Shown: positions 24,281 to 35,271 of the stretch, piece by piece | Numbering within the stretch: position 1 is the stretch's first letter | Layout: each line of letters begins with the position of its first letter | Origin: Pisolithus tinctorius | Lineage: Eukaryota > Basidiomycota > Agaricomycetes > Boletales > Pisolithaceae | DNA length: 64,000 nucleotides | Direction of reading: 5' to 3' | NCBI GenBank assembly: GCA_024663395.1 | Contig: JANFAH010000051.1 | Coordinates: forward strand, 248,001-312,000 | Made by a program: the position numbers and the translations under genes | Notes under the pieces: generated by a model | What the model was told of the DNA's origin: nothing | What the model saw: the letters and a program-made list of their open reading frames with translations, nothing else | The model's database searches: none

Positions 24281-25050
24281 ACGGCAATCAACCATGCAAT
24301 GGCCTTCGAATCTGAGACTGTAGAATGTCTGAGCGGCCCGTATTTACATGAGCCGGATGATTTGCCCTGCAGTGTCTCGAGGAGGCTAAAAGCAATGGAC
24401 GCTTAGTAGTATTTCTAGTCTGATTTTTTAGTGTCGTCTGGTTCACCTAGCTGCGCTCGACCTCTCAAAGACCACCTCGAAGTGCTGCGAAATCAGTCGT
24501 GTTTTCAGTTTGCATAAGTACCGAGCTTTGTGTTGATTTGCACCACAATGGTAACACGTCACTAGGTGTACTATTAGACTTTGCAGTGCTTCAGCCCCGG
24601 CAAAGGTTGAGTTAGAAGTGTCGTCCTTCGTGGGATGATCTCTGTTACCTTTGGTGCGCGTAGAAAGGTTCATCCTTTTTCTGCACTCCATGAAGATAGG
24701 CCAGCGACAAGAAAGCTTTCTTGTTATGAAACAGACTTCGGACGGACAATCCACGGCGTGGCAGCTAACTGGTCATTTCAGCGACGATGATGAACGGAAG
24801 TTGACCACTAACCATGCCATGGCTAGGTATCTCTCAGGACTTCGAAGTCTTCATACACCAGGTATTTTTCTTTTTTTCACGGAGAGACACAAGCTCACTG
24901 TTTGCGACATTCACGTCCTATGTCGAGGGTACAATAGCAACTGGCTGGACAGCTTGGCGAATTGCACATGGATCCTGTCTCTGGATTTTTGCCAATAGCG
25001 TCCTTTCGAAAATTACACGTTCAGTCTTCCACCTTTAGTAATTAATGCTT
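24281..25050 (+). repeat. Duplicated SSP downstream module, copy 4
   Basis: It matches 2954-3540 at the landmark blocks (CCACCTCGAAGTG near 24472). The 115-codon open frame at 24651-24998 is not open in other copies, so I do not call a gene. Confidence 0.5.
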
Positions 25051-25329
25051 CCAAAGGAATGCAATTCAGTCAACACTCACTATTTTTGTGAGAAGGGTCC
25101 CATTTTCATGAAGAGGAGTCGCACTCGACACAAGCCCTCTCCTTCGTCTGGTTCGCGCTGCGTGTTTGGGGCCGTACTCACCCTAATGAGCCCTCACTAT
25201 TTTTAGCCTACAAATATATGGGCCCTGGACTGTGAGGGCTGTGGTTGGGGGTGAGGAATCCGCATGATTTCAGAACGGTAACAGGTCACTACATACCATG
25301 CACCGTCCGCTACTTACTGCATCTGATGC

Positions 25330-26257
25330 AGAGTCCGGGCGTGAACTGACTTTTCAAGAAGCTTGCGACCCTTCTTGGGCGTGAAAGTGCCAGGCTCGGG
25401 TTGAAACGGATGAAAGAGTCCTTCAAACCTTCGGACTTACCATCCACATTCCAGAATATATTGGGATGAAGGTTGCAAGGAGAGCCGCTTCAATACATCT
25501 TGGATAAGTTGTCACAACACGGTCTCCGACATCACGTCCAGATCTCAAATTTTCCAGGCACTACGCCATTTGGGCCACTAAGCCTCCTCACCCGGCCACC
25601 TACCCTCATACTCCTGGCCAGAAACCGAAGACTGGAACCTTCGTCCCGCTAACGCCATCTCTCCGAAGGGAAATCGTCCACTTTCGGTGCTGGATCTCTG
25701 TAATGGTTCAGGCTGTATACCCTTACTTTTATGTCATCTCTGGCCACCTAGGCAGCGTCCGCGCATTCGGCGTGGACATTTCAGAGCAAGCATCGAGTTA
25801 GCGACAGACAATGCGCTACGGTGTGGTATCCTTACTCACCCAGGTGATGGTAACCTCCGCAATATATTCATCCCGGTGCTTGGCGATCTTCGTCACACCG
25901 ATATCCTTAAAGAGCTGGGAGCCCCATTTGATATCGTGACAGCGAATCCGCCCTATGCACAGCAATCAGAGTATCGCCGGCTCCGCCTGTCCGTCAAGGA
26001 TTATGAGGATTCACAGTGCCTCGCTGGGCGATTGGGCTGGATCGCCAAGTCAGACTCATGGCTCGTCTTTTTACGATATGATTGCACAATTTTTGACACA
26101 GAAAGATGTACTGCGAGACGGAACCACTGTTGCCATGGAAGTTGGAGATGGACAAGCAGGAGATGTTGAGAAGATCCTACACTCTGCCTGCCTTAGACAC
26201 ACGAAGATATGGACGGATCCACGAGGAAAGCAGCGGGTGTTTGTGGCACGCACATAA
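25330..26257 (+). pseudogene. HemK/PrmC-type protein glutamine N5-methyltransferase, decayed
   Basis: HemK enzymes methylate the glutamine of the GGQ loop of translation release factors using S-adenosylmethionine; eukaryotic forms are mitochondrial or cytosolic. Pieces read PLQYILDKLSQHG (25490), FGPLSLLTRPPTLI (25571), then SVLDLCNGSGCIPLLL (25684, the SAM-binding motif) and FDIVTANPPY (about 25927-25956, catalytic NPPY). The frame then shifts, and the other frame reads GDWAGSPSQTHGSSFYDMIA and VAMEVGDGQAGDVEKIL to the stop at 26255. At least three shifts are needed, so this is a pseudogene. It has no second copy in the window. The 280 bases before it (25051-25329) hold no recognised gene. 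Confidence 0.75.
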
Positions 26258-26875
26258 ACTCGGCAGTGTGGCAGCAGAATTTATTTGTACGTATGTATGT
26301 ATTTTACTCCGCGAACATTTCTGGAGGTTAGATAGTCTCCGACGGCAGTCAGCCATGCCCGACTGAACTTGAATCGGAGGCTGCGGGAAGTGAATTTGCG
26401 GATGTCGAAAATTGGCCAGACGAATTTCTAGTCGCGTTGACCGTGTCAACTAGGTGATTACTATACGGCCTAGCTTCTACCTTAAGCTGTGGTAAGTTCT
26501 GCGTGCCACGCGCTGGAAAATTTTCGCTGATTGTTCAAAATAAAGGGCCTTACGATATTCTCATCCAATTGATTGATCCCTCAAGGCCCCGAGGGCGAGG
26601 GTGTTGATTAGTGTTGGTGGTTTGTGCTATTGTCTCTTACCCGTCTTTATGAGGAGGTTTTGTATGACGTCTGTCATATACCTGAGTACTTGCATCCGCC
26701 ATCGCGGTAGATCCCATCCAAGGACTATCAATAGTTATGCGGGAGCTCGGACACTCCGCAGAACTTGAAAGTTGCTTTGAGGTTTCAAATTTCACTGATG
26801 CCAGGTACCCGAACACCCATCGTCTCATCGATCATCTACGAAGGCTAGCCATAGCCATGTTTTGGACGCTCCTCG
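26258..26875. other. Spacer, no gene seen
   Basis: It holds the likely 3' flank of the methyltransferase relic. An open frame from 26737 reads into the next wax-synthase relic in a different frame and is not supported. Confidence 0.4.
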
Positions 26876-27850
26876 AGACGTCAACCGATACTCGCTCGAC
26901 ACATATGCACTCTTCGCGCACGTCTTACCGGTGTTTCTCTTGCTATCACGTCGCCAACTCGTCATCTTCCTGGTATTTCGCGCCATAATGATTGTCGACT
27001 TGTCATGTAGAAGTCCTTAGCAGGCATATCTGGACGTTGGTTTTGCACTATCCATATCCTATTCTTTGCCCCCTTCACTTTGATCGCCGATTCACTGATC
27101 GTTTTTGGAATACCCGCTCAGGCGACCTGTCAGATCTCTTCCGTCCTCATTGACGCACTCAACCTCGCAACCAATGTTCATGGCGTCGGCTGAAGCTGGT
27201 CCAAGAATCTCCACTTCCCCTGACACGCGTCCTACGTCGTGTTTATGATTCATAACGTGTCCTCTCCAGCCTCTACTGCGGTTTCATGTACGGCATTCTC
27301 CACATCGCCATATAAGCATTTTATCTGGAAACATGCGGCGTCTTAAGCGGAGGCACCATCTCTGACGACACACTTCCCCTGCGATCCGATACACCTGATC
27401 CAGTATCACATCCGCCCCCACCACGTTCGCCATTTTTCCATCATGGAAGTGAACCATGACATCGGTACATTCGTATCAGTTCAACAAGACCTCGTACAAC
27501 GGCTCTCCTTGTTCGACGCGAGCCGTGAAAAGCGACCTCGGTTCATGATTTTTCGGGTTACAGATGGCATCAACTCGTGATGTGGTCGTGTACCGCGCTC
27601 AGAGGGTGGCCTCAAGGGTTCGTGCCTTTCGGACAAGTGGGATACGTGTTAGGATCGTTCCTAACATCAAGGATACTCCACAGTGTTGTGATGGCGATGC
27701 TCGATCGGAGCGTTAAGTGGTGGAGTATGCTCCTACTCTCCGGGATGATGGTTGTTGGTGTCATCATCGAGTGTGTATTTGCTCATATAATGGGTAGGAT
27801 ATACTACCAGGACATACTGCAAGCGGAAGTCGAACCTTTTTGCTAGTGAT
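26876..27850 (+). pseudogene. Wax synthase-like relic 4, most of the gene
   Basis: Pieces in the expected order are YALFAHVLPVFLLLSRRQL (first membrane helix, 26902 on), GVG*SWSKNLHFP near 27182, SGGTISDDTLP near 27345, FRVTDGIN (counterpart of FWGYRWHQL) near 27550, and the helix region from 27640 to 27800. In-frame stops and shifts are numerous. It shows that the cassette originally held a full wax-synthase gene. Confidence 0.65.
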
Positions 27851-28243
27851 CGCTGGTGACTGGTACCCTCTGGACAATCGTTGCAGATCGGCACAGGACG
27901 ACCCCATTGCTTAGATCCAGTCACTGGGCTCGTTTTACTCGCCTCATCAAAACCGATTTTGCATGACTTGTGGTGCATCGACCCACCAGTGATTCTCAGG
28001 TATCAGCTGAACATAAACTGCGCACGCGGTGCACTCTATCAGAGTCACACCTCGACATTATTTGTACAAAGACAGAGGCTCTGCCAATCAGCGACTCGTT
28101 TGCTGCCTCGATACTGTTCCAGATGAATGTTGCCGGAGCATTCGACGTTCCTTTACGTATTTTTTGTGCATGTAACAGAAATGAGCACAACGACCTCTAT
28201 GAACAAGGAGTATATAAAGTGGGGGAGCCGATAACAATTCGAA

Positions 28244-28646
28244 ATGTCTTCTCTCCTCGACATCGCTCGTTTAATGGAGATCCCTCTGACCTCTCACCCA
28301 CCCTACCCCAGCGGGACGTTGCCCGTTTCACCAGAGCAACTGGCGGTGCTTTATGATGCTGAGTATGCTCTCTGTGGAATGTATTCAGTAGCACATGCAA
28401 TTTACCCTCCAGGCACTGTGGGGCATAGTGCGGGCAGTCGCTTCTCCATGTTTGGGTACCCAGTGTGTATCACGCTGTAATATATCATCCCTTCAAGAAG
28501 AACATATCCTTTTACTCGCCTCAGGTCCAAATTCAATGAATTCCGACACTGAAGAAGAGCCCCGCGTAGGCTATGTTTCGTTTTTCTCCGACACCGAACG
28601 CGAGGTTGGCATCCAAGACATTAAACCGACCATCATCGTTTCTTGA
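28244..28646 (+). pseudogene. Small unrecognised cassette gene, copy 4, best preserved start
   Basis: The frame MSSLLDIARLMEIPLTSH continues to about 28410 before losing similarity to other copies. A nearby frame (from about 28530) is acidic. I do not recognise the family. Position between the wax-synthase relic and the F-box gene is constant in the cassettes. Confidence 0.45.
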
Positions 28647-28785
28647 GTACACCCTAGTCAAGGAACAATGGTGGCCAGTTTAATGTAATAGGGTTACAGA
28701 GAACAAACTTGAAGTGTATGACGATGCATGCACGGATAGGGGTGATTATGTAATGCTCTGGAATTCCACTCCAAAATTCGCCGTC

Positions 28786-29015
28786 ATGAGTCGCTCAGCA
28801 CTGGGCCAGATGGCAACAAGGACAAAACGTGCGGCCACTCAGCTTCCTGACCTTCCACCTGAATTATGGAACCACATTTTCGATTTCGCAACTTATGTGC
28901 CCTATACACTCGTCCCTGAGATCTTCGAAAAATCAATCTTCATCGGACCCTATTACAATCAGCAATATCACCCCAAACTTCGGGCTGCCCTCGTCACGAA
29001 ACGATACTTAGTTCG
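28786..29015 (+). pseudogene. F-box gene, 5' half, split by insertion
   Basis: The frame starts MSRSALGQMATRTKRAATQ and holds the F-box motif LPDLPPELWNHIFDFATY near residue 26, the part that binds Skp1 in SCF ubiquitin ligases. It reads on to KRYLVR, where the insert begins. The codon phase at the junction matches the 3' half at 38582 exactly, so the gene was intact when it was hit. Some truncated protein could be made by reading into the insert for a short distance (stop near 29071). Confidence 0.8.
29006..29015 (+). repeat. Left 10-bp direct repeat of the insert
   Basis: ACTTAGTTCG occurs here and at 38582-38591. It is either a target-site duplication or the core at which a circular form recombined. 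Confidence 0.8.
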
Positions 29016-29022
29016 AGAAATT

Positions 29023-29048
29023 GGCAGTGGCGGTGAAGCGCGCCTGCC
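29023..29048. repeat. Left subterminal hairpin
   Basis: Arms GGCAG and CTGCC flank a loop that contains GTGGCGGTG. The right end has a hairpin whose reverse complement shares GTGGCGGTG, suggesting a recombinase-binding site. Confidence 0.45.
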
Positions 29049-29648
29049 AACTGCGGCCGGCGCACGCACGTGACCGCAGAGGCCGGGAATCCGTGACGTC
29101 ACGGGCCTCAGCCACCTCGGCGCCATTGCCGGCAGGCTCGGCAGGTCGTCGCGTGCCGTTGTTTGGGCGCCTTGCCCACGTTTAGGTCAGTTTACGTCAG
29201 CTCCGTCATCTCACGACATCCATATCACATCGCGATCGGCGACGAACAAGTCCACAAGGCTTCCGCGGGACGAGTATGTAGGACTACTCCTCAATAATAC
29301 ACTGACATGTCAGCTCTACAATAATACATGGTGTGCGAATGAACGAATGTCGAACGGACATGGCGTGACTGACTAGAATATTGCGACGATGCTTTTTGGG
29401 TTGATGTAATGCACGAATTGTTGATGATAATGATGATTTGCGTACGTACGACAAGTAGGTACTGCGCACCGCGCACAACTAGTACGAGTACGTCGAATAG
29501 TGTCGTAGTACATAACGATCTGGGGATGATAGGGCGATAACATTGACAAGCGGATGGATGGATGTATTATGAAAAGGTGTAAGTGGAAAAAAAAAAAAAA
29601 AAGAACTGGATTGCAATGGCGGAATGGACAACCTTAGTGTGATGTGCA
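29049..29648. other. Left non-coding end of the element
   Basis: It is GC-rich near the end, with a GTGACGTCAC palindrome at 29093-29102 nested between GAGGCC and GGCCTC arms. It holds an A16-17 run near 29586. No gene is seen. Confidence 0.5.
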
Positions 29649-32411
29649 TCACTGCTGCTCGCTGCTGCCTTGTAGCATCGAAGAAGAATCACAGACCTCT
29701 TCACTTGTGAGGCGACGACGGCGCTCCCCGACTCCACAATACCGTTTGCGGGCGGCCAAGATCGCTTTGAGGAGTTTCGTGTGTCCTTGACTGACGGCAC
29801 TTCCATAGACCTTGAGGAAGATTTCCTCGTCTCCCTGGAATCTGGGAAACCATGTCAAAGGAACTCAGGCAAGTGGTAGCGGTGCGACAAGTCGACTTAC
29901 TCGTCAAGGAATTCCGTCGCGATGACACGTCGCTGAGAGTACTTCGTGTTGAATTGACGGCCGCTCTTCCCGTTGTAGTAGTGATAAGGCCAATCCTTGA
30001 GCGAAATGTGCAGGCCAAGCCGTGGCTCGCCCTCCGTCCAGTGGCGCACTATGTCTCTCCAAGAGTCTGATTTCGAGGTCTGTGTCCCATCGGGATGCAA
30101 GACAGGCACGTCCGGGATGACAACTCCCAGAAGGGAAGTAGACGCGCTGGTCTTGATCCTCTGGGGTCCGATACGCGAAGGGAGGGACGTCGAGAACGAG
30201 ACATCTGACGGCTGGACAACCCGCGGCATCCTGAACTGTGCCTGAGTCGGTTGTAGATCGAAAGTGGATAGGTATGGTTGGGCTGCTGGGGTGGAAGCGG
30301 GCTGGATCGCTGGGGGCAACGAAGTCATGGTCTGCACAGGTGAATGTCGGTGGGCTGATACATGCGGCTGGTCAGTTGGCATGGTGGAAGTGACTGAATG
30401 AGCAAGGCTCACCTACTGCTGGCATTGTTCGAGCGTCAATGCCAGTGGTTCCCTGGCACGACACTGTCCCAGATGGGACTGAATGTGCAGAGGTTGAGGT
30501 AAGGAGAGCCTTCGCGACTAGGTTGCTCATGTCGCTGAGCTGTTGGCGGATCTCCCTCACATCTGTCGATAGTGAGCATGAGGCTTCTTTCACTTCCCTC
30601 ACGGTTGTGTGCAGTGACGCCACGTCGGCCGTTATCGATGCATGAGCCATGCTGAGCGCTTCGGTGGACGCTGGCCGGATGAGCGCAGCTTCGCCTGCAA
30701 GTGAACGATCACCTTCGCGCGGGACCGGTTGCAGCGCATCGCTGTGGTCGTTTTCGTAACAATTCAGCTCATCGAGAAGGTAACGCATAAGTGTGTCGCG
30801 CTGCATAGTGGTGTGGAGCAAAAGGCAAGGAGTCAGTTGTTTGCTACACACCCAGATAGGAAGGAAGACTCACATGCTCGCCTTCTGCCCACCCGCCCCA
30901 CCACCGGACCCGTGCAAGGGTCCATCGCTGCCCCACTGGCGCGAACATGAAGCGGTACTGCGCTCCACCGCGACGGTAGCAATGCGTTGTGAACGTTCCG
31001 GGAATTCCGGACCCCACCACTGCCTCATCGATCCATTTTTGGATCATGTCATGGGAAAGTGGCTCACCCGGCTGCAGCACACCATTCGTGCCAATCGCGG
31101 GGAAAAGGAAATCCTCTTCAGTCATCAGCCGGCCGAGATGGATGAGTTCGACCCATTTCATCCAGGACACGAGGCGCAGGAGGGCGTCACATGCCTTGCC
31201 CATATCCGGGCGTGGATAAATCTTGTAGTGATTGCCTAGTAAGTACCAACGCAAGAGATCAGATAAAATGAGATATGCGAAGATGGATATAAAGACGGAC
31301 TTCGTAGGTCAGCTTCCCTCATCCCCTTATCCAACTTTCTCTGCCATCCCTTACGGTTTTTCAGGTGGATCTCCAAGTAAGCGTTGCGCTCGTTAACGGT
31401 GAGGGAGAGTTCCTCGCCTCGGAGATATTTCATGAACACGCCGTCTATGACAGTCTTGTCAAGCTTGACATCCCTGCGCTTCAACTTCAGGAGCTCGTAG
31501 TTCCTGTCATAAACCGCGATCGAAAACGTTGTTGGTCAAACCGCCTGCCAGTACTTACCTCGTCCAAAGCGTAAACGCGATTGCGCTAAAAGCAAGGTGT
31601 TCGAGGTGCCGTGTGATCGTTAGCTTCACTTTCCTGTTCAAGGACTCGCCCGATGGCAGCGCTTTGTAGCCTATCATCGCGAGACGAATGTATTGGAGCG
31701 GGGCGTCAAGTGGACAAAGTGATTCTGACCAGGCAAGTATCTTATCCATGTATTCCTTCTTCATGGCACCCGAGTGCTTCCATTCAGCGCCTTCAGAACT
31801 AACCTTGTGTCTGATAGATGCCACGACGTCGTCAACTTCCGCCGACAGGACCGGGTTGCCTTCCCATCGATGACGGGCATCATTATGATGCCATTTCCCG
31901 CGGAACGTCGCACCGTCACTACGCCGAAGGTATTAGTCTATGAGCATCAAGGAAAACTGAGCAATCACGCCACGCACGCTTCGTCCCACAACATCTTGAA
32001 TCCCGCTCGAACTCCATCAATAGTGCTTTGGCTGCTATTCTCCTGGAAGCCTCTCCATGAAAGGTAAAGAGCCAGCGCTTTATCTGAGCACCTATTTGGC
32101 ACGCGCTCAAACGCTGACTTAAAATTTGGATCACTGTAGATCTCAGAGTCCTCTCCGGTGTGACTCGGAGTCGGTGGCGTTCCTTCCGCTGGGAAATAGC
32201 TCTGCAGCCACGAGCGCGCTCGTTGGACATGCCCCAAGTATGCCGCCCTTGTCTTCGCTGCCCGAAGGTGAGTTTCTTTGCCGGCTTCTTTGATTTGGTG
32301 GGCGGTACGCAAGCTGGGTAGTCCCTTTGCAGTGGATACCCTTGTCCCCCTTTTTGGCTTGTCTGGGGACGACGCGACATGCTTGGTACCGGCTCCCTTC
32401 TGTCTGACCAT
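29649..32411 (-). CDS. Crypton tyrosine recombinase with GCR1_C-like DNA-binding domain
   Basis: About seven exons with GT-AG introns give roughly 800 residues. The first exon (from ATG 32409-32411) is basic, then MLWDEA joins in phase to DGATFRGKWHHND. The core-binding and catalytic parts follow: the first conserved Arg lies around LWTRNYELLKLKRRD (junction 31559/31503), the H-x-x-R box is THCYRRGG near 30980, Trp-rich VRWWGGWAEG near 30900, and the nucleophile Tyr is in DTLMRYLLDEL (30782). So the tetrad looks complete. A coiled-coil-like Ser/Thr-rich linker follows, then SWRDIVRHWTEGEPRLG ... KYSQRRVIATEFL, which resembles the GCR1_C domain found in Crypton proteins. Stop is at 29649-29651. 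I saw no stop or shift inside the proposed exons, so it may be active. Exon boundaries other than 31559/31503 are by eye. Confidence 0.8.
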
Positions 32412-32860
32412 CACGGCAACTCACGTTGCGTTAGCAGTCCTGACCTGGCAATGTGGGAGTCGGTGATGTCACGAGTGCTAGCTACATGTGTCACCACTAG
32501 TCATTTGCAATACATATAGTAGATCCTCCTGGTCCGTGAAATTGATCGTACTACCTCACGAGCTGCTGGTAGCTCTTGCTAAAACGGCACAGTAAAGGAA
32601 AGTTGACTGGAAGTACATGTAGTAATGCATCAAGGATTTGTTATACTAGTATCAATACATGCAATTGTAATAGGATCTCGCCCTTGAAGTCAACCATGGT
32701 ACCTCATCCATCAGCAGCACTAATGCTCACTCCCCAGGGCCAACATTTATTTACCAAACGGCGGGTGACGCGAACCGCGAACATCTTCGTCTTCGATGAT
32801 AGGGTCCCACAATTATTGCTTGTTGTACCAAACGGCGAGTGACGTGAACGCGAACATCTT
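32412..32860. other. Intergenic part of the element
   Basis: It holds two partial repeats of a CGG(C/G)GAGTGACG(T)GAAC-like unit (32760 and 32830). No gene is supported. Confidence 0.4.
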
Positions 32861-32914
32861 CTAACAGGGACATATCGAACGAGTGCTGTGGCGAGTTGTA
32901 CCGTTTTGAGCAGG

Positions 32915-33312
32915 GCTAGAAGGTGACCACTGTGGAGATGTTGGGCTGTACGCTGGAAGGACAGGAGCCGCTAGACACGAACGATCAATAGTCAACATAG
33001 GTAGAACTAAAGCTGATGTTATCGGTAACTTACAAGCTGGAGAATATGTTGGAGAAGTCGGCGCAATAGAAGCGTTGATATAGGTGGCGCCAGCGACATG
33101 GGTGAATTTGAGCAAGGCTAGAAGGTGACCGCTGTGGAGATGTTGGGCTGTACGCAGGAGGAACGGGAGCCACTAGACATGAACGATCAATAGTCAACAT
33201 AGGTAGAACTAAGGCTGACGTTATCGGTAACTTACAAGCTGGAGAATATGTTGGAGAAGTCGGCGCAATAGAAGCGTTGATATAGGTGGCACCGGCGACA
33301 CGGGCGAGTATT
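32915..33312. repeat. Two-copy 202-base tandem duplication
   Basis: The segment from 32915 recurs from 33117 with few changes. It covers the terminal CTD-like heptads and their intron. Confidence 0.75.
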
Positions 33313-33523
33313 TTGGAGACGAGGGTGACGTTTGTGCAGGGGCTGCAGAGCGGCGAGTGATGTATCTGTGCGAGTGAGTTAAATTACTTACAAGCTGCGG
33401 CGAGGAGGGCATAGGAAAAGGGATGATCAGCGGAACAATCGAGACAGAATGAAAAGCCATACTAGGTGAATCTGGCGTGAAATTAGGGATCGGTTCACAG
33501 ACAGATAAAAGTTGCTTACATCT

Positions 33524-34300
33524 GGGAGACGTGAGATTGAGAGCGGGTGACGTGGAGGAGTATGTCAACGACATAGCCCCTGTGCTTCTCTTGTACAACG
33601 GGGATGTCCTACATCACGACCTGCCGAATGGTGAGACGTGAGATTGAGTGCGGGTGACGTGGAGGAGTACGTCGGTGACATAGCCCCTCTGCTTCTGTTG
33701 TACAACGGAGATGTCCCGTATCGCGACCTGCCAAATGGTGAGACGTGAGATTAAGTGCGGGTGATGTCGGGGAGTATGTCGATGATGTAGCCCTCCTGCT
33801 TCTGTCGTAGAATGGGGATATCCTGTATCGCGACGTGCTGAATGGTGAGACGTGAGATTGAGTGCGGGTGATGTCGGGGAGTATGTCGATGATGTAGCCC
33901 TCCTGCTTCTGTTGTAGAATGGGGATATCCTGTATCGCGACGTGCCGAATGGTGAGACGTGAGATTGAGTGCGAGTGATGTCGGGGAGTACGTCGATGAT
34001 GCAGCCCCCCTGCTTCTGTCGTAGAACGGGGATGAATGAGGATGTCCTGTAGCGCGACGTGCCGAATGGTGAGACGTGAGATTGAGTGCGGGTGATGTCG
34101 GGGAGTACGTCGATGATGCAGCCCCCCTGCTTCTGTCGTAGAATAGGGATGAATGGGGATGTCCTGTAGCGCGACGTGCCGAATAGTGAGACGTGAGATT
34201 GAGTACGGGTGATGTCGGGGAGTATGTCGATGATGTAGCCCTCCTGCTTCTGTCGTAGAATGGGGATATCCTGTATCGCGGCGTGCCGAATGGTGAGGTC
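33524..34300. repeat. Tandem array of seven 107- or 117-base units
   Basis: Units start with G(T/G)GAGACGTGAGATT at 33524, 33631, 33738, 33845, 33952, 34069 and 34186. Spacing is 107 four times and then 117 twice. Each unit contains one YSPTSP-like heptad on the minus strand. The 117-base units carry a 10-base insert near the second GGGGAT. Confidence 0.85.
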
Positions 34301-34381
34301 GCTCTACCATAGGACGTATGGTGATGTGAGCGAGTACGCATTGGAAGAGTGACCCCGATGCGAATACAGTTTTGACTGACG

Positions 34382-34565
34382 GGTCTTCGACGCCAACAAA
34401 CATAGGTGGGGGGTGCGGAGGAAGACGATGCGGATACGGTTTTGGCTGAAAGGTCTTCGACGCCAATGAGCGTAGGTGGGGGTGTGGAGGAAGACGATGC
34501 GGATGCGGATTTGGCTGACAGGTCTTCGACGCCAACGAAAGTAGGTGGGGGTGCGGAGGGAGCCT
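34382..34565. repeat. Tandem repeat of 69-70 bases
   Basis: GGTCTTCGACGCCAA starts at 34382, 34452 and 34521. On the minus strand the units read PPPTFVGVEDLSAKSASASS in one frame. Confidence 0.8.
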
Positions 34566-34620
34566 GGGAGATGGATATGACATCCTCCGGTGCCTTGACA
34601 AGACGTCACAAGATGAAATC

Positions 34621-35271
34621 TGTTCGCACAGACCTGGAAATTTGTTGAGAGGCCAGGCTGTCAAAAGCAAGCGAGGCAAGGAGAATTACCTAGAATGAGA
34701 TCACAGCGAGCGCAACTGAGTTCATAACGATCCGGGCGACAACACGAGTTGAGGCAGTAGGAGCGATGAAAAGGCGGGCGGTCGTCAGGGTGCTAAATAT
34801 ACGGTGCGAGAACGAGAGCGGGCAGGGAAGTGAACGACGCACACTCGTGCGGACCCGGCCATTCGATAGGAGGTGGGGTGCAAGGCAGTCTACGCAAGGG
34901 AAATAAAAATAAAAAGAAGAAAGAAAGAAAGAAAAAGCTCATACCTTGTGACGGTCCGGTATGAGGTGAGCGTATTCTTCGCCAGGCCTCGCTTGCAACT
35001 CCAGGGAGCTGTTGGGCAGCTGTCATCGATACCAATCCTTCTACACTCTGCTACCTGATGCAACTACTCACCTGCGAGTTAGAGTTGTCCTTCAAGTGCT
35101 CTTGTGCACATCGGCCCAGGCTGATTGCAAGCGAGGTTGGGGGTGACATCACACGACAACAGTCACGGTGCACGGCGAACAGCTTTGGATTGTGTAAGGG
35201 ATGGGATGGACAGTGTACGCAATGTGCGACTCACGAACTGATACAATGCTACAAAAAGTGCTAGGCAAGAA
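34621..35271. other. Element spacer between nuclease and CTD-like region
   Basis: It contains an AAAG-rich purine tract (34900-34937). No convincing exon was found on either strand. Confidence 0.4.

Larger units (their letters stand above)
32861..34620 (-). other. Captured and amplified RPB1 CTD-like coding sequence
   Basis: Minus-strand frames contain the RNA polymerase II heptad and its variants: TYSPTSPALNLTS several times (33530-34250), SPSSPKYSPVSP (about 33320), APTSPTYSPA (33050), and AYSPTSPQWSPSSPAQNG ending in a stop at 32861. The YSPA half at 33045 and APVLPAYSPTSP join in phase across a GT-AG intron of about 60 bases (32982-33042). The piece ISPFYDRSRRATSSTYSPTSP resembles the linker plus first heptads of agaricomycete RPB1 as I remember it. 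Introns are retained, so the source was genomic DNA. The repeat unit length is not a multiple of three, so a single long protein is doubtful. Whether it is expressed is unknown. Confidence 0.55.

Noticed and set aside
33524..34300. Regular repeats considered as a CRISPR array
   Set aside because: Units are directly adjacent without unique spacers, and the organism is a eukaryote.
33609..34679. A 356-codon minus-strand open frame in the tandem repeat region
   Set aside because: The repeat period is not a multiple of three and this frame is Pro/His-rich with no conserved motif; the heptad frames are different ones.
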